Shown here one piece after another: positions 12,201 through 25,000 of a stretch of DNA of 64,000 nt. Within the stretch, counting starts at the first letter, position 1. The number at the start of each line of letters is the position of its first letter. The DNA comes from Xestospongia muta (taxonomy: Eukaryota > Porifera > Demospongiae > Haplosclerida > Petrosiidae). The notes under the pieces are model-generated. The model was not told the origin of the DNA, did no database searches, and saw only the letters and a list, made by a program, of their open reading frames with translations. A program made the translations under genes and the position numbers. Where the stretch lies: positions 31,569,245-31,633,244 of the forward strand of contig OY848917.1 of the NCBI GenBank assembly GCA_963693285.1, read 5' to 3'.

Positions 12201-15200
12201 ATTTAATTTATAGTTAATGTATAAAATGTCATCAATCAACAGGTAAAAAAATCCATCATCCATACATAATGAATTCTATGTCCATGAGAAGTGAATTGCA
12301 AATTTGCATTCTTCTTATTAAATAAATAATGACCATTACCTGAGTTCCATATTAATTTCAACCAAGTTCATATCACTCAAACAACTTCCATAAGGTTTAA
12401 CACCAGGAGTACCTACAAGGAAATGTATGCAACACATTTATGATAACAAACCTTCTATCACATAACTTCCACATTCAAGACTCCAGTGTGTTTCTATATT
12501 ACTAACAAAAAGAAAACAATATTTAAAATATATCCTGCAACTCTCACAAATGTAACATTCATTTTAAACTAGGTCACCTATTGAGTCATAAGCACTGTAG
12601 TCATTGTGTAAGGAAATCATATTGCTCTCAATATAATTTGTATAAAAGATCTATTCTTTAAATTAAGATTAGGTTTTTATATAAACACTATAATGTTGAT
12701 TAAAATGGCAATCACATTGAATCAAAGAAGGAGACTTACACTAAACTATTCATGCACAGCCACCACATGCACTTAAATTGGGCATATCTGATCCATGCAC
12801 AGAAAGACAATAATTTGTTACAAAAAATATTAATAATTCCATTATATTTTATAAGTGATATAAAATTAATCAGTGGAATATCTGTTCATATAATATTATA
12901 TATGTGCATGTTGGCAAAGTTATATGAGGTTAGTGACTGTATTGTGGATATGAAAATGATGCCTCCATTACTTGAGAAAGTGTTAACAAAAAGCAACCAC
13001 TAAAGAATCCCAAACTTTCCAGTCAAGACTAAAAAAATTCCCAAGGATGAAGTATTTAGTGTGATTGGACACGGTTGTGATTATTTTAACTATTTATATA
13101 TTAGTTGAATGCACATACAGTGAATTGCAAATTGCTAATTCAGACTGCACAATATATGGAATATGATAAATGGTTGTTGTCTAATAAATTATAATGTCTT
13201 ATTGACAATAGATAAAGTTATAACAATTCTTACTGAGGATCAGCACTTATTCGTTTCTCATTTAATTTCTTTAATAATTCAGGTGCTGTCAAACACAATT
13301 GTGCTGTCTGATTTTCATGATCTAATGTAAGCAGGTTAAATTCAATCTATATAATGAAATAAAATAATATATATAAATTTGACGAGTTTTTGAATATAAA
13401 ATATTAAGTGAATAATTACATTGTATATACATTTAATCAAACTACTTACCAGTGAATTACAATAATATTAATAGTGCTGTTGACATAAGTACAGCTTAGA
13501 ATGATAAAATACAATATTTTTTCAACCATTACTGTAACTTTATCTTAATAATTCAATAATCCAATTGCAAATTGTTATGAAATGCACTAAAATGCTTAAC
13601 CTCGCTGCAGCGTGCAGCGTTGATCTATACTGCAGAGTGCATGTACATTTAACATTCCACAAGTTTAAAGGTATGGTGAATTATTAATGGCTCAGCTTTA
13701 CTCTGACGATAGTCAACTTACTGGCCAATTTGCAAAGTGATTGACCATAAGCCACTACAAAGCAAATTTCTTTATTCTTTTTAGCCTTCTCAGGTGACTA
13801 ACCAGACAAAAGATATGTCACGTGATGCGCAATTGATGACTATTGATAATTGATTATTGATGACTCAGCAATTCTCTTAAATCAAAGGGGAAAAAGCTTT
13901 GCAGTTTAGTGCGTCTACTGGGTACTTTGCACTCTAATTGACAAAAGGTCCAATACTTTCCAACTTCTTTGTAAAAGTTAGTGATTCTCCAATGACAGCC
14001 ATGGTGCTAGTATTTTTAGTTCGCGCTCAATGTATCGACAAAGATATATAACTGTCAAAAGTAAGCAAAATAGTTATAACTTTCCAAAGAAGTATTTTTG
14101 TAAGCATTCTCACTTTAAAAAGTTGGAAAATGTCATAAGCTGTATGCAGAAGGTTTTTATTGTATTCACTGAAAGCTGTGCTTTTTTTCAAAGGTTTTTC
14201 AGACTTTTAAAGCTTTTTGTTTGTTTGAGGCTCCTTTTGACAGTATTCTTAAGACGTACAAAAGTTCTACTACCCTCCACTATAGTTTGATGGCTACCAG
14301 AGCCGTGTTTACCGAGTTAAAGCAGTTCAAAGCCATTTGCCCGAGTAACAGACACACACACACACACACACACTGACAAGACTACAGTAACCCTCGCTAT
14401 TCGCCCACGCACAGCGAGGTTAATGATGTAACTAGTATAACCATCTTAATCAAATATACCTTTGATCTATTAGTTTTGATATATTATTATAATTTAGTAT
14501 TTAAGACTAGTACCAATCCGTAAGGCAGTCAGTCAGTCTGCTTGTTCATGAATTTGAAATGAAGTTTATTACTACTCAGAAAGGTGGAAAATCTGATCTT
14601 GATGGTTTTGATACACTATCAATCATTTGAGAAAACAGGAGATCATAGCCATCCAGTTGACAGGTGTGATGGAATTATTGAGAAACTGATAAGCATACAG
14701 CAAGAGTAAGAAAGCTCTGGAAGAAGTCACCACGATTTCTTCAAGTTACAATGACACACTTGTGGATATTGCTACAAATTATGATGTTGATATTGCCCAG
14801 AAGATGCCTATATTTGCAGTCGTGAAATCATTACTCTATCGAAGTCGCCAAAAGAGACTCCCACATTCCTCAATCCCGACAAGATGTAAGCTTACAAGGA
14901 GAAGGGGAAAACACTTTGTCTGATGAATGATTTTTGCTCTGTGATGATGGAGATACTGATAAACTCATCATGTTTGGTACAAGTAAAAATTTAAAGCTGC
15001 TCTTCGAAGCTAGCAACATTAATGCTGATGAAACATTTGAAATTAGATTCAAAATTTATTATCAACTCTTTACCAACCACTTCCAGCAAAGACAAGGGCA
15101 ATGTACAACAGAAAGTTCACGCTCTTCAAGGAATCACTGCAAGCTTCAGGTTTACAGATCATTAAACCTCAACAAATAATGTGTGATTATGAATTAGCTC

Positions 15201-16268
15201 TTATTCAAGGTACAGAAATACATTTCCTTGGTGCCCTTCTAGATAAGTCCTAGTTTCACTTTGCACAGTGTATTTGAAGAAAAGTGCAAGGATTAGGTCT
15301 TTCAAATGATTAATTACAAGGCTAATGATGATATCAGAGCCTTTATTCAGAAAACAGCAGCATTGTCATTGTTACCGATAGCCTTTGTTAGAATTGCATG
15401 GAATGCTATTAAACAAGTATGCCTCAAGATCCACAAGTACAAGAGTATTATGATTACTTGCAACGTATTTGGATCAATCAATGGTAACTTTAGACTACAG
15501 ATGTGGAACTATTTTCATAATTATTGGAAGGTTGGCACAATAGAATCAAGAAAATTGCAAGAAAATCACAACCAAATATTTACAAATTGATAGAGATTCT
15601 TTAAAAAGAACAAACTGCAGCAAAGGTCACAACTGTCAGGCAATTAGAAGAAGGTAGTATTATCAGATGTAAGGTGATATAATATATATTGCCACTGTAT
15701 TACATTATTACTATGAACAGTTTCCTTCTTAACACGTTAACACTCTAGCTAGTGTGCACATTAAACACATCTTAATCTAATAATTATTGAGCTATACACA
15801 CACAAACTACAATATGTGTTACTTGGATAACAATTGGAAATCATCATTCTCTTTCCTTGTACACCAATATCTATGGTTTGATCTAATTGTATTGTACAAT
15901 ACCAAATTATATAGATATGATATAATGAAACAAATATTAGTTAAACAAACTGTTAAAAGCAATACATTTTTTAATGTTTAATGTCAAGATACTTGATATT
16001 TGTGTTCATTTTTATGCTTAACAATGTCTAGACTTACAACAATACAATATAAGTCCTTTATTGCATATTATATACTGATATCTTAAACTAAGCATTAGGT
16101 AATAATGCAGCTGCTAACCTCATCTCCCCATTTCAAACTACAGCCACTGATATCTTTACATCTGTGGTAAATATTAATGAATTGTAGGATTCCAATCTTC
16201 TTAACAAGCCAAGTACATTTTTTAATCTCTTCCCAGGAAAGAGTTCGCCCATCAGGATTTCTACTCAT
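9257..16268 (-). CDS. GCLC: Glutamate-cysteine ligase catalytic subunit, copy A
   Basis: GCLC joins glutamate and cysteine in the cytosol, the rate-limiting step of glutathione synthesis. Seventeen exons (minus strand): 16119-16268, 13234-13346, 12452-12501, 12340-12412, 11954-12022, 11800-11907, 11688-11746, 11255-11376, 11070-11144, 10914-11024, 10735-10861, 10561-10673, 10421-10513, 10257-10361, 10019-10198, 9813-9930, 9257-9420. They total 1830 nt (609 aa; human 637), all phases agree and no internal stops were found. Family hallmarks: WGDEIEF (residues 47-53), GTPG...[36 protein letters not shown] (one of the two adjacent cysteines of the human protein kept), [35 protein letters not shown] and HPDYKQDS. 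Copies B and C share the exon structure. Intron 1 (2.8 kb) contains mobile elements. Exon 1 starts MSRN instead of MGRN. Confidence 0.95.
13600..14419. mobile_element. TTAA-flanked TIR element in GCLC-A intron 1
   Basis: The ends are CCTCGCTG...CAGCGAGG, with similarity continuing (GCGTG). Both ends are flanked by TTAA (13596-13599, 14420-14423), the target duplicated by piggyBac-type elements; a TA target is an alternative. It is about 820 bp, has no credible transposase and contains a short CA repeat (14350-14373). The orthologous element is in copy B (23309-24124). Copy C has only host intron there. Confidence 0.72.
14350..14373. repeat. (CA)n microsatellite inside the TTAA element of copy A
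   Basis: About 12 CA units. The copy B element has only three to four units at the same place. Confidence 0.9.
14559..15675 (+). pseudogene. Decayed Mutator-like (MULE/FLYWCH) transposase in GCLC-A intron 1
   Basis: Plus-strand fragments in several frames match the MULE transposase group often linked to FLYWCH fingers. An N-terminal '[10 protein letters not shown]' stretch comes first, then '[15 protein letters not shown]', '[17 protein letters not shown]', '[12 protein letters not shown]' and '[14 protein letters not shown]'-like sequence. Stops and frameshifts interrupt it throughout, so it is non-functional. It is transcribed against the GCLC gene direction. The same relic, less disrupted at its 3' end, lies in copy B. 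Confidence 0.72.
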
Positions 16269-16407
16269 GTTGAACTAACTTTAAAACGTAGCAATTCGCA
16301 CTTAGTATTCTTATATATAAAAAAATTATCTCGCGCAGCAAGCCCCTCCTGTGTCATTTAAGCATATATAGATACTATACGAAATGGATGTGAAACTAGG
16401 CTAAACC

Positions 16408-16760
16408 TACGGAAGCCTCAGACGGACATTCCAATTCCTATTTCCTATACCTTCCACGCACCTTCGCGTATTAAAAAATTCCAATTAACGACCTAGTTGA
16501 TGAGTTCTCTTATTCCTAATTCCGTTTTTGGCACGTGCGCCATCTTTAGGCTTTTCTTGTTACTTATTAAAACGCGGAGCGCGAGTACCACGAGCTGTCT
16601 CTTAGAATCGAGGGTCAGCAAGACGTTTCCAGTTGGTTTGGGTTCCTGATTTTGGTTGTTCATTGGAATTGGAACCCATCAACTGCATCTTTAATTGGAA
16701 TATAAGGTGCGCGGAAGAAATTGGAAACAGGAATAGGAATGTCCGTCTGAGGCTTCCGTA
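16408..16760. mobile_element. 353-bp MITE-like element with long terminal inverted repeats
   Basis: The ends TACGGAAGCCTCAGACGGAC... and its reverse complement pair over about 40 bp with few mismatches. The element is flanked by TAAACC direct repeats (16402-16407, 16761-16766). Copy B has the uninterrupted site (ggctaaacctgatgtcc near 26130-26146), so boundaries and target duplication are read directly. It encodes nothing obvious. Confidence 0.85.
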
Positions 16761-17088
16761 TAAACCTGATGTCCACATGCGTTGTACGCCGGAAATACGT
16801 AATATAACGTTATTACATGCTATCTGACTTCTATTGCTCTAGACTTACTAGTGTACATCTCAGTGTTATTCCTTAATTTATGATAACTTGCTATTTTTGA
16901 TAAATATATAACACATTGTTCCTAAACATAGAATATGACGTAAGTGATCTCAAAGCATGAAATAACGTGACTAATGTGGAAGAATTACAAATTTCACTGA
17001 ATTGTGACTTGATAAGTGTCTTTATCATATCTTAGTCATTATGTCATTATGCCAAATTGTCTGTTCCTTTGTGTGTGTTCTAGAACTT

Positions 17089-17131
<43 letters not shown>
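17089..17131. repeat. (TC)n(TA)n microsatellite
   Basis: A run of TC repeats passes into TA repeats. A shorter version is at 26482-26510 at the matching place before copy B. Confidence 0.9.
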
Positions 17132-17132
<1 letters not shown>

Positions 17133-17142
17133 GATGTTTTGT

Positions 17143-18392
17143 CACAGGGAAAATTTTCATTTTTTAACATTTGGAAAATGGATGGTTTACATTAGTTGCA
17201 GTATTTCCATTAGTTAAAAATTACCAATTAATGTAGTATTGTTGTTTCTTTGATGGTATTTTACCACTTTTAATTAGAATCAATTTAGAAAATAGCTTGT
17301 TTAACAGACAATAATTATTGTTTTTGTGTTTTTATGTTGGTTATTAACTTACACTAATCCAATGATTGTAATAATAATGACAAAATGATGTACTACAATG
17401 TAAATTATATATACATTGTTTTTCCTACAAGAGCTAGACTATCATTCTTATTGATTTATACAACAGACTTGTGTTTAAAAGGTTCTATAGTGAAATCAAG
17501 GAGTGGTTTAGGTATGGAGGATGGTGCAGCCTTTCTCTTTTGGAACACTAAGATATTAACTTGACTTTTATTATTTATTTATTACTAATTTATTTATCAA
17601 TTGCTCTAAAAAAGTAAAATATATATATAATATAATTAGTAGTGTTGTTCTAGTTTGGTCAAATGGGACCAGTTTTATTCTTGGCCCTTAGTATTAGTTA
17701 TTTAAACAGGCTTTTGTTCACGGATGTCCGTAATTAGTTCATAATAGTCGTTAATGGATTCATAGTGCTTCACTGCCGCGCCCCACAAGACCCTAAAGGC
17801 AAATTGCAAGTAGATATAAAAAAAAACCAAGACAACCTTGGATACGTTGTGCTGTGGGCCAGTGTCTGTGATGCATCTAATTTGACCTCTGAGATGGTTA
17901 TCAGCAAACTCGTAAGAGTATCCAAAAGGCGGACTAGGATATGTATACGGCTGGTAATCTCCCTTTAAACGTGAAGAGGTCCGGAGCATTGTGGTCCCGG
18001 TTTAGTAATAACGATGATTTTCCCGAAGCTCGAAACCAAGTACGGCTGGTTTGAAGTTAGGACGAAGTTCCAGCCAGGATTACCTCGTCTTCCAACGATG
18101 GTTACCAAGCCACGGTGGCGGTCCCAGCTAGCAATAGCAGGGAATCCTTGAGCCTAAGTGGAAGCCTCAGTGGATGTGAGTCACGAAAGATCGTTTGGGC
18201 GACACAACTTTTTTTTATAAATTTATTCAATAAAAACACATAACACTACAATTGTAATGAATCCATCATATATACATTACCTAAAAAATACATGGTACAA
18301 ATTGAATGGAATATTTATTATTGTATTTATAATATGAACTATTTCATTTGCATAATGAAAACAATGAATATATTTAATAGATTTTTGTTGTG
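17143..18392 (+). mobile_element. 1.2-kb TIR element, copy 3 (between GCLC B and A)
   Basis: Same element as at 4947-6142, in the same orientation, starting CACAGGGAAAATTTTC with a degraded right end (TTTTTGTTGTG). The minus-strand core frame at 17702-17989 keeps the MLRTSSRLKGDYQPY start and VLWGAAVKHYES end. The frame shifts in the middle relative to copies 1 and 2, which could mean decay or a small intron. Confidence 0.6.
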
Positions 18393-18994
18393 AATTCTAT
18401 TTACAATTTCTAAAAATGACTGCAAAGTATATGTGTTGGTAGAGTAAAGGTATAACAGTCATATCATTAAGGATTTTATTTATCTATTCAATCATATTCT
18501 GAACAAAACAACAGAAAACATCATAACACCTCTCTTAATGAAGTCATAATGCCAACACATTTCTATTTGTAATGTGTCTTCTGTCATTGAGTCCATACAA
18601 TTCAGACTTCTTTAAACAACTTTTGTTAACTGTTTGTGTCTGCAGACACTGTACAAATTAAAGAACTTGCTTATATATGTATGAACAGCAGGTTTATGTT
18701 ATTAGCATGCTGTCTTTCCGATATTAGCCCTGGCAGTAGTTATAGTGCCAACATCTGATATATGGTATTGGTGTTAAGTTGTTATTAATGCTGTGGTTAG
18801 TGCTGGTATCTACAACTTAGTTATTATAAACTCTCGCTATTCTCTGCATAATTGAACAATTCTGTACTAGCTTTTTTGGTATGTCCATCAACAAAAAAAA
18901 TTCAGGTAACATGATAGACTCAACCTCTCCTATATATATATATATATATAACCTATAACGTAATTATTCTGAAAATTTATGAGCAAACATTGTT
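18393..18994. other. Spacer downstream of GCLC copy B
   Basis: No gene is seen. It matches the spacer behind copy C (27746-28328), including a GC-neutral stretch around 18690-18900 that is absent behind copy A. Confidence 0.5.
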
Positions 18995-19000
18995 TTTATT
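18995..19000 (-). promoter_or_regulatory. Poly(A) signal of GCLC copy B
   Basis: AATAAA on the minus strand shortly after the stop codon of copy B. Confidence 0.6.
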
Positions 19001-19016
19001 AAAGCTTTTTAAGGTG

Positions 19017-22000
19017 TCATTTTCCTCGAAGATCATCACATGGAGCTTTTCCTTCTGAAATGGCTTTAATTTTAGTAATTAGATCATAAACTATCTTTTC
19101 CCCAACTATAGAGTCTTGTTTGTAATCTGGATGAGTATGCACAAACTGTCTTATCCAGTTAGCTGTAGTTGGCAATTCACCTGAATAATTAATAGACACA
19201 TATGATAACTGAAATATAATGTATGGAAGAATATCATGTCATGGATTTATTAGAGCTACTTCTTAATATAGTAAAATACAGTGTATAAGTATGTCCAAAT
19301 AAAAGGGGCAAAGCACATTATTAATAGTTCCTTATACAATTTAGTATTTGGTATTTGTTGGCTAAATTGCAGTTATAGACATGAATTGTTTATTTTAAAT
19401 ATTGGTAAAATTAGACCAATGCATGCTGGTATTAAAAGGACAGATGTAAATTGAAATACTCTAAGATGTTGGAGATCTTACATAATGACATAACAATATT
19501 GTCACCAAAATCAATAATTAATGATAATTTAATATGTGCATTGTTTACCAGACGCTTTTTTAGACAAGAAATCCAAATACTGTCCCAGAGTACACATTGT
19601 CTTAAGATCAATATTCATGCAGTTTAAATACATTCTGATAAGTGAAATAACACCAATGAAATCAGTCTAAAGAAATAGTAAAAGTAAATTCAACTGTAAC
19701 TATACAAAGAGTAATCTTTTGTATAGACTTTGTTATCTGAAATACGTGTACTTACATTCCCATTAAAAATTGTGTCAACACTCATCTTTGTGTACTCATC
19801 ATCATGTGATGATGACATTACACCATCCTCTTTGTTGCTGCCTTCGCCTGATAGCACATCCTTACGAAAATAAAAGTGTTCATGATCAATAGCATCTCGC
19901 ACTATTGATCTCTTCATGTTATCTTCTATCTATGAATACAAATTTACTAAACATTTATTTTAGTAGTTAAAATCATTATGACTATACCTTTGAAAATGGA
20001 ATAATAAAGTTGAGTTTAAATGAGAGAATAGCTCGTGTTAACAATACAATAAATGTAGCAAATGCAGCATTTTCAAACTCAGTAATTTGTATCTACTTAG
20101 AGGAGAGAATGGAAGTGACCAGACAAAATTCAGGATATTAAATGACCTTACATCCATAACTCTAAATTCAACTCTCCAGCCAATATTTGAATTAGGAGGT
20201 GGAATTTTAAATCTCATACTCTGCCAGTTTGTGCTTTGAAGGTTCTTTTCAACAAAACATTACTCATTAGTAATTAATTACTCATTAGTAATTAAGTTAA
20301 TGATCCTACCTCAAAATGACCTACATCATTTTCTATATCCTGATCTAGATCTTCAGCAAATACATAGAGAGGATCTCGAACAAATATATTAGCAATATGC
20401 TTAGCTAATACTTCATCTATGTCTGTTATATATCAACAAAGACATTATCTTTATATATACAAATAAAACAGTATTATTACTAACCATTTTCTAATAAAGT
20501 GTAATAAGCAGTTTCATTAATAGGAACATATGTATCATTGTAGTCAGGATTGTCTAGATACATTGAAACACACCCATATCTAGAGTTGGGAATGTATCTT
20601 TCACTGTGAGGCTAAAGTATATATATAGAGGTTAATAAAGTGTCATATCATAAGTATATTTACATTCCTTTCTTCTGCATTTCTGTCATCATGAGCATCT
20701 ATCATCATACCCCATCTACAGTCCACATCAGACAAATATCCTCGATATATAGGAGAGCCAGCAGTAATAGCTAACTAAAGTTATTAATAATATAATGTAT
20801 TACTATGTGCTACACTAACCATTATGGGACAAAAAACTGATAGTTGATCATATAGGTGACGAGTTTCATTGATGTCATGTCCTTGAATAGTTACCTATAA
20901 AAGTAATTATTTTGATTACTGCACCTAATTTCAATCATGCAAGTAACAGTAGATTTTCAATTTGCATTAGAGGATTGTTAAAAATATACATTTTATACCT
21001 GTAAACAAGTAGCTGTAGTAAAAGCAGAAGAGTCCAAATAGATATGGTCAGGTTTAGCTGTTTCCTCATTTTGTAGAAAAGGTTCAAGGAAAGGAGTAGG
21101 TGTAGCTGTGTCCCTATAGACTATAAAAAATTATAAATACTTTAGTCTTTTTAATTATCTTTAATTATATTTTATACTGACATAATAATAACACTTCGTT
21201 TGTTATGCATACAATTACCTAAAACACATTTTATACAACTATTTCATCTTATATCTTAAAAGCTGTTGTCAGGGACCATGTTTATACAGTCATATTATAT
21301 ACACTTTGTCTTTGCCTGGCACAACACACTGCACTTGCTTAAATGATCTTAATATGATTTAGAAAGTATTAAAAATCACACATTAAATATCCTCACTTGG
21401 TATATTTTGATAAACCTTTTCTCCTCTCCTGTTGAAAATATTATCCAATATACTCCTACACACATTACAATATTTTGTATCAAATATTTTATTAACTAAC
21501 ACATATCTTGGATGACCTGCCCAAACCTCTGCTTTAGGATAGAAATAAGAACCAGTTACAATTGGATCAGGCATATATTGGGGTTCTGTAAATCCTGGAC
21601 AACCCATTCTATTTACATTGTAAGAATAATGTTATTAGGGAATAATTATTTAACCTTGGAAACACAGACAAGCATAATGGAAAGATTGATGATCCTTCAA
21701 GGACTTCATAAAGAACTTTACGCCTACAGAATGAATATGCTATATATCAATGCAAAGAGATATAGTTATAAGATTATTTCTATTTGAATGATAAAAATGT
21801 GATTAAGAGCGTTTCTATATTAGTTTGTTATATAGGAAGAATGCAGCTACCCTAAAGTAACATTTTGGACATTTATTTTATCTAATGCCAAAAAAATATA
21901 AAATTTATTTAATTTATAGTTAATGTATAAAATGTCATCAATCAACAGGTAAAAAAAATCCATCATCCATACATAATGAATTCTATGTCCATGAGAAGTG

Positions 22001-25000
22001 AATTGCAAATTTGCATTCTTCTTATTAAATAAATAATGACCATTACCTGAGTTCCATATTAATTTCAACCAAGTTCATATCACTCAAACAACTTCCATAA
22101 GGTTTAACACCAGGAGTACCTACAAGGAAATGTATGCAACACATTTATGATAACAAACCTTCTATGACATGACTTGCACATTCAAGACTCCAGTGTGTTT
22201 CTATATTACTAACAAAAAGAAAACAATATTTAAAATATATCCTGCAACTCTCACAAATGTAACATTCATTTTAAGCTAGGTCACCTATTGAGTCATAAGC
22301 ACTGTAGTCATCGTGTAAGGAAATCATATTGCTCTCAATATAATTTGTATAAAAGATCTATTCTTTAAATTGAGATTAGCTTTTTACATAAACACTATAA
22401 TGTTGATTAAAATGGCAATCACATTGAATCAAAGAAGGAGACTTACACTAAACTATTCATGCACAGCCACCAAATGCACTTAAATTGGGCATATCTGATC
22501 CATGCACAGAAAGACAATAATTTGTTACAAAAAATATTAATAATTCCATTATATTTTATAAGTGATGTAAAATTAATCAGTGGAATATCTGTTCATATAA
22601 TATTATATATGTGCATGTTGGTAAAGCTATATGAGGTTAGTGACTGTATTGTGGATATGAAAATGATGCCTCCAATACGTGAGAAAGTGTTAACAAAAAA
22701 CAACCACTAAAGAATCCCAAACTTTCCAGTCAAGACTAAAAAAATTCCCAAAGATGAAGTATATTTAGTGTGATTGGACACACGGTTGTGATTATTTTAA
22801 CTATTTATATATTAGTTGAATGCACATACAGTGAATTGCAAATTGCTAATTCAGACTGCACAATATATGGAGTATGATAAATGGCTGTTGTCTAATAAAT
22901 TATAATGTCTTATTGACAATAGATAAAGTTATAACAATTCTTACTGAGGATCAGCACTTATTCGTTTCTCATTTAATTTCTTTAATAATTCAGGTGCTGT
23001 CAAACACAATCGTGCTGTCTGATTTTCATGATCTAATGTAAGCAGGTTAAATTCAATCTATATAATGAAATAAAATAATATATATAAATTTTTTGAGTTT
23101 TTGAATTTAAAATATTAAGTGAAAAATAAATTGTATATACATTTAATCAAACTACTTACCAGTGAATTACAATAATATTAATAGTGCTGTTGACATAAGT
23201 ACAGCTTAGAATGATAAAATACAATATTTTTCAACCATTACTGTAACTTTATCTTAATAATTCAATAATCCAATTGCAAATTGTTATGAAATGCACTAAA
23301 ATGCTTAACCTCGCTGCAGCGTGCAGCGTTGATCTATACTGCAGAGTGCATGTACATTTAACATTCCACAAGCTTAAAGGTATGGTAAGTTATTAATGGC
23401 TCAGCTTTACTCTGACGATAGTCAACTTACTGGCCAATTTGCAAAGTGATTGACCATAAGCCACTACCAAGCAAATTTCTTTATTCTTTTTAGCCTTCTC
23501 AGGTGACGTATACCAGACAAAAGATATGTCACGTGATGCGCAATGATGACTATTGATTATTGATTATTGATGACTCACCATTTCTCTTAAATCAAAGGGG
23601 AAAAAACTTTGCAGTTTAGTGCGTCTACTGGGTACTTTGCACTCTAATTGACAAAAGGTCCAATACTTTCCAACTTCTTAGTAAAAGTTAGTGATTCTCC
23701 AATGACAGCCATGGTGCTAGTATTTTTAGTTCGCGCTCAATATATCGACAAAGATATATAACTGTCAAAAGTTAGTAAAATAGTCATAACTTTCCAAAGA
23801 AGTATTTTTGCAAACATTCTCATTTTAAAAAGTTGGAAAATGTCATAAGCTGTATGCAGGAGGTTTTTATTGATTCTGTAGTATTGACTGAAAGCTGTGC
23901 TTTTTTTCAAAGGTTTTTCAGACTTTTAAAGCTTTTTGTTCGTTTGACGCTCCTTTTGACAGTATTCTTAAGAAGTACAGAAGTTTTGCTACCCTCCACT
24001 ATAGTTTGATGGCTACCAGTGCCGTGTTTACCGAGTTAAAGCAGTTCAAAGCCATTTGCCCGAGTAACAGACACACACTGACAAGACTACAGTAACCCTC
24101 GCAATTCGCCCACGCACAGCGAGGTTAATGATGTAACTAGTATAACCATCTTAATCAAATATACCTTTGATCTATTAGTTTTGATATATTATTATAATTT
24201 AGTATTTAAGACTAGTACCAATCCGTAAGGCAGTCAGTCAGTCTGCTTGTTCATGAATTTGAAATGAAGTTTATTACTACTCAGAAAGGTGGAAAATCTG
24301 ATCTTGATGGTTTTGATACACTATCAATCATTTGAGAAAACAGGAGATCATAGCCATCCAGTTGACAGGTGTGATGGAATTATTGAGAAACTGATAAGCA
24401 TGCAGCAAGAGGAAGAAAGCTCTAGAAGAAGTCACCACAATTTCTTCAATTTATAATGACACACTTGTGGATATTACTACAAAATATGAAAATGTTGATA
24501 TTGCCCAGAAGATGCCTATATTTGCAGTCGTGAAATCATTACTCTATTGAAGTCGCCAAAAGAGACTCCCACCCATTCCTGGATCATGAGAAGATGTAAG
24601 CTTACAAGGAGAATTGGAAAAAACTCTGTCTGATGAATGATTTTTGCTCTGTGGCGATGGAGATACTGATAAACTCATCATGTTTGTTACAAGTGAAAAT
24701 TTAAAGCTGCTCTCCGAGGCTAGCAACATTAATGCTAATGGAACATTTGAAATTAGACCTAAAATTTATTATCAACTCTTTACAAACCACTTCCAGCAAA
24801 GACAAGGGCAGTGTACAACAGAATGTTCACGCTCTTCAAGGAATCACTGCAAGCTTCAGGTTTACAGATCATCAAACCTCAACAAATAATGTGTGATTTT
24901 GAATTAGCTCTTATTCAAGGTACAGAAATACATTTCCTTGGTGCCCATCTAGATAAGTGCTAGTTTCACTTTGCACAGCGTCTTTGGAGAAAAGTGCAAG

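Larger units (their letters stand above)
16269..17142. other. Upstream region of GCLC copy A
   Basis: No gene is seen. It matches the region upstream of copy B (26004-26522) except for a clean 353-bp insertion at 16408-16760. It ends in a (TC)n(TA)n microsatellite at about 17089-17131. The promoter of GCLC-A must lie here. No clear TATA motif with supporting context is recognised. Confidence 0.5.

Noticed and set aside
12752..13003. Plus-strand frame beginning [13 protein letters not shown], repeated at 22459 and 31950
   Set aside because: It recurs only because it lies in intron 2 of each GCLC copy. It diverges at its end in copy C and is antisense to the gene.
15787..15981. Plus-strand frame beginning [10 protein letters not shown], identical in copies A and B (25522)
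   Set aside because: It lies in GCLC intron 1. The homologous part of copy C has indels that break it, so the identity reflects recent duplication rather than coding.
16633..16827. Plus-strand frame overlapping the 353-bp MITE
   Set aside because: It spans the element's end and its target duplication, so it is a chance frame.
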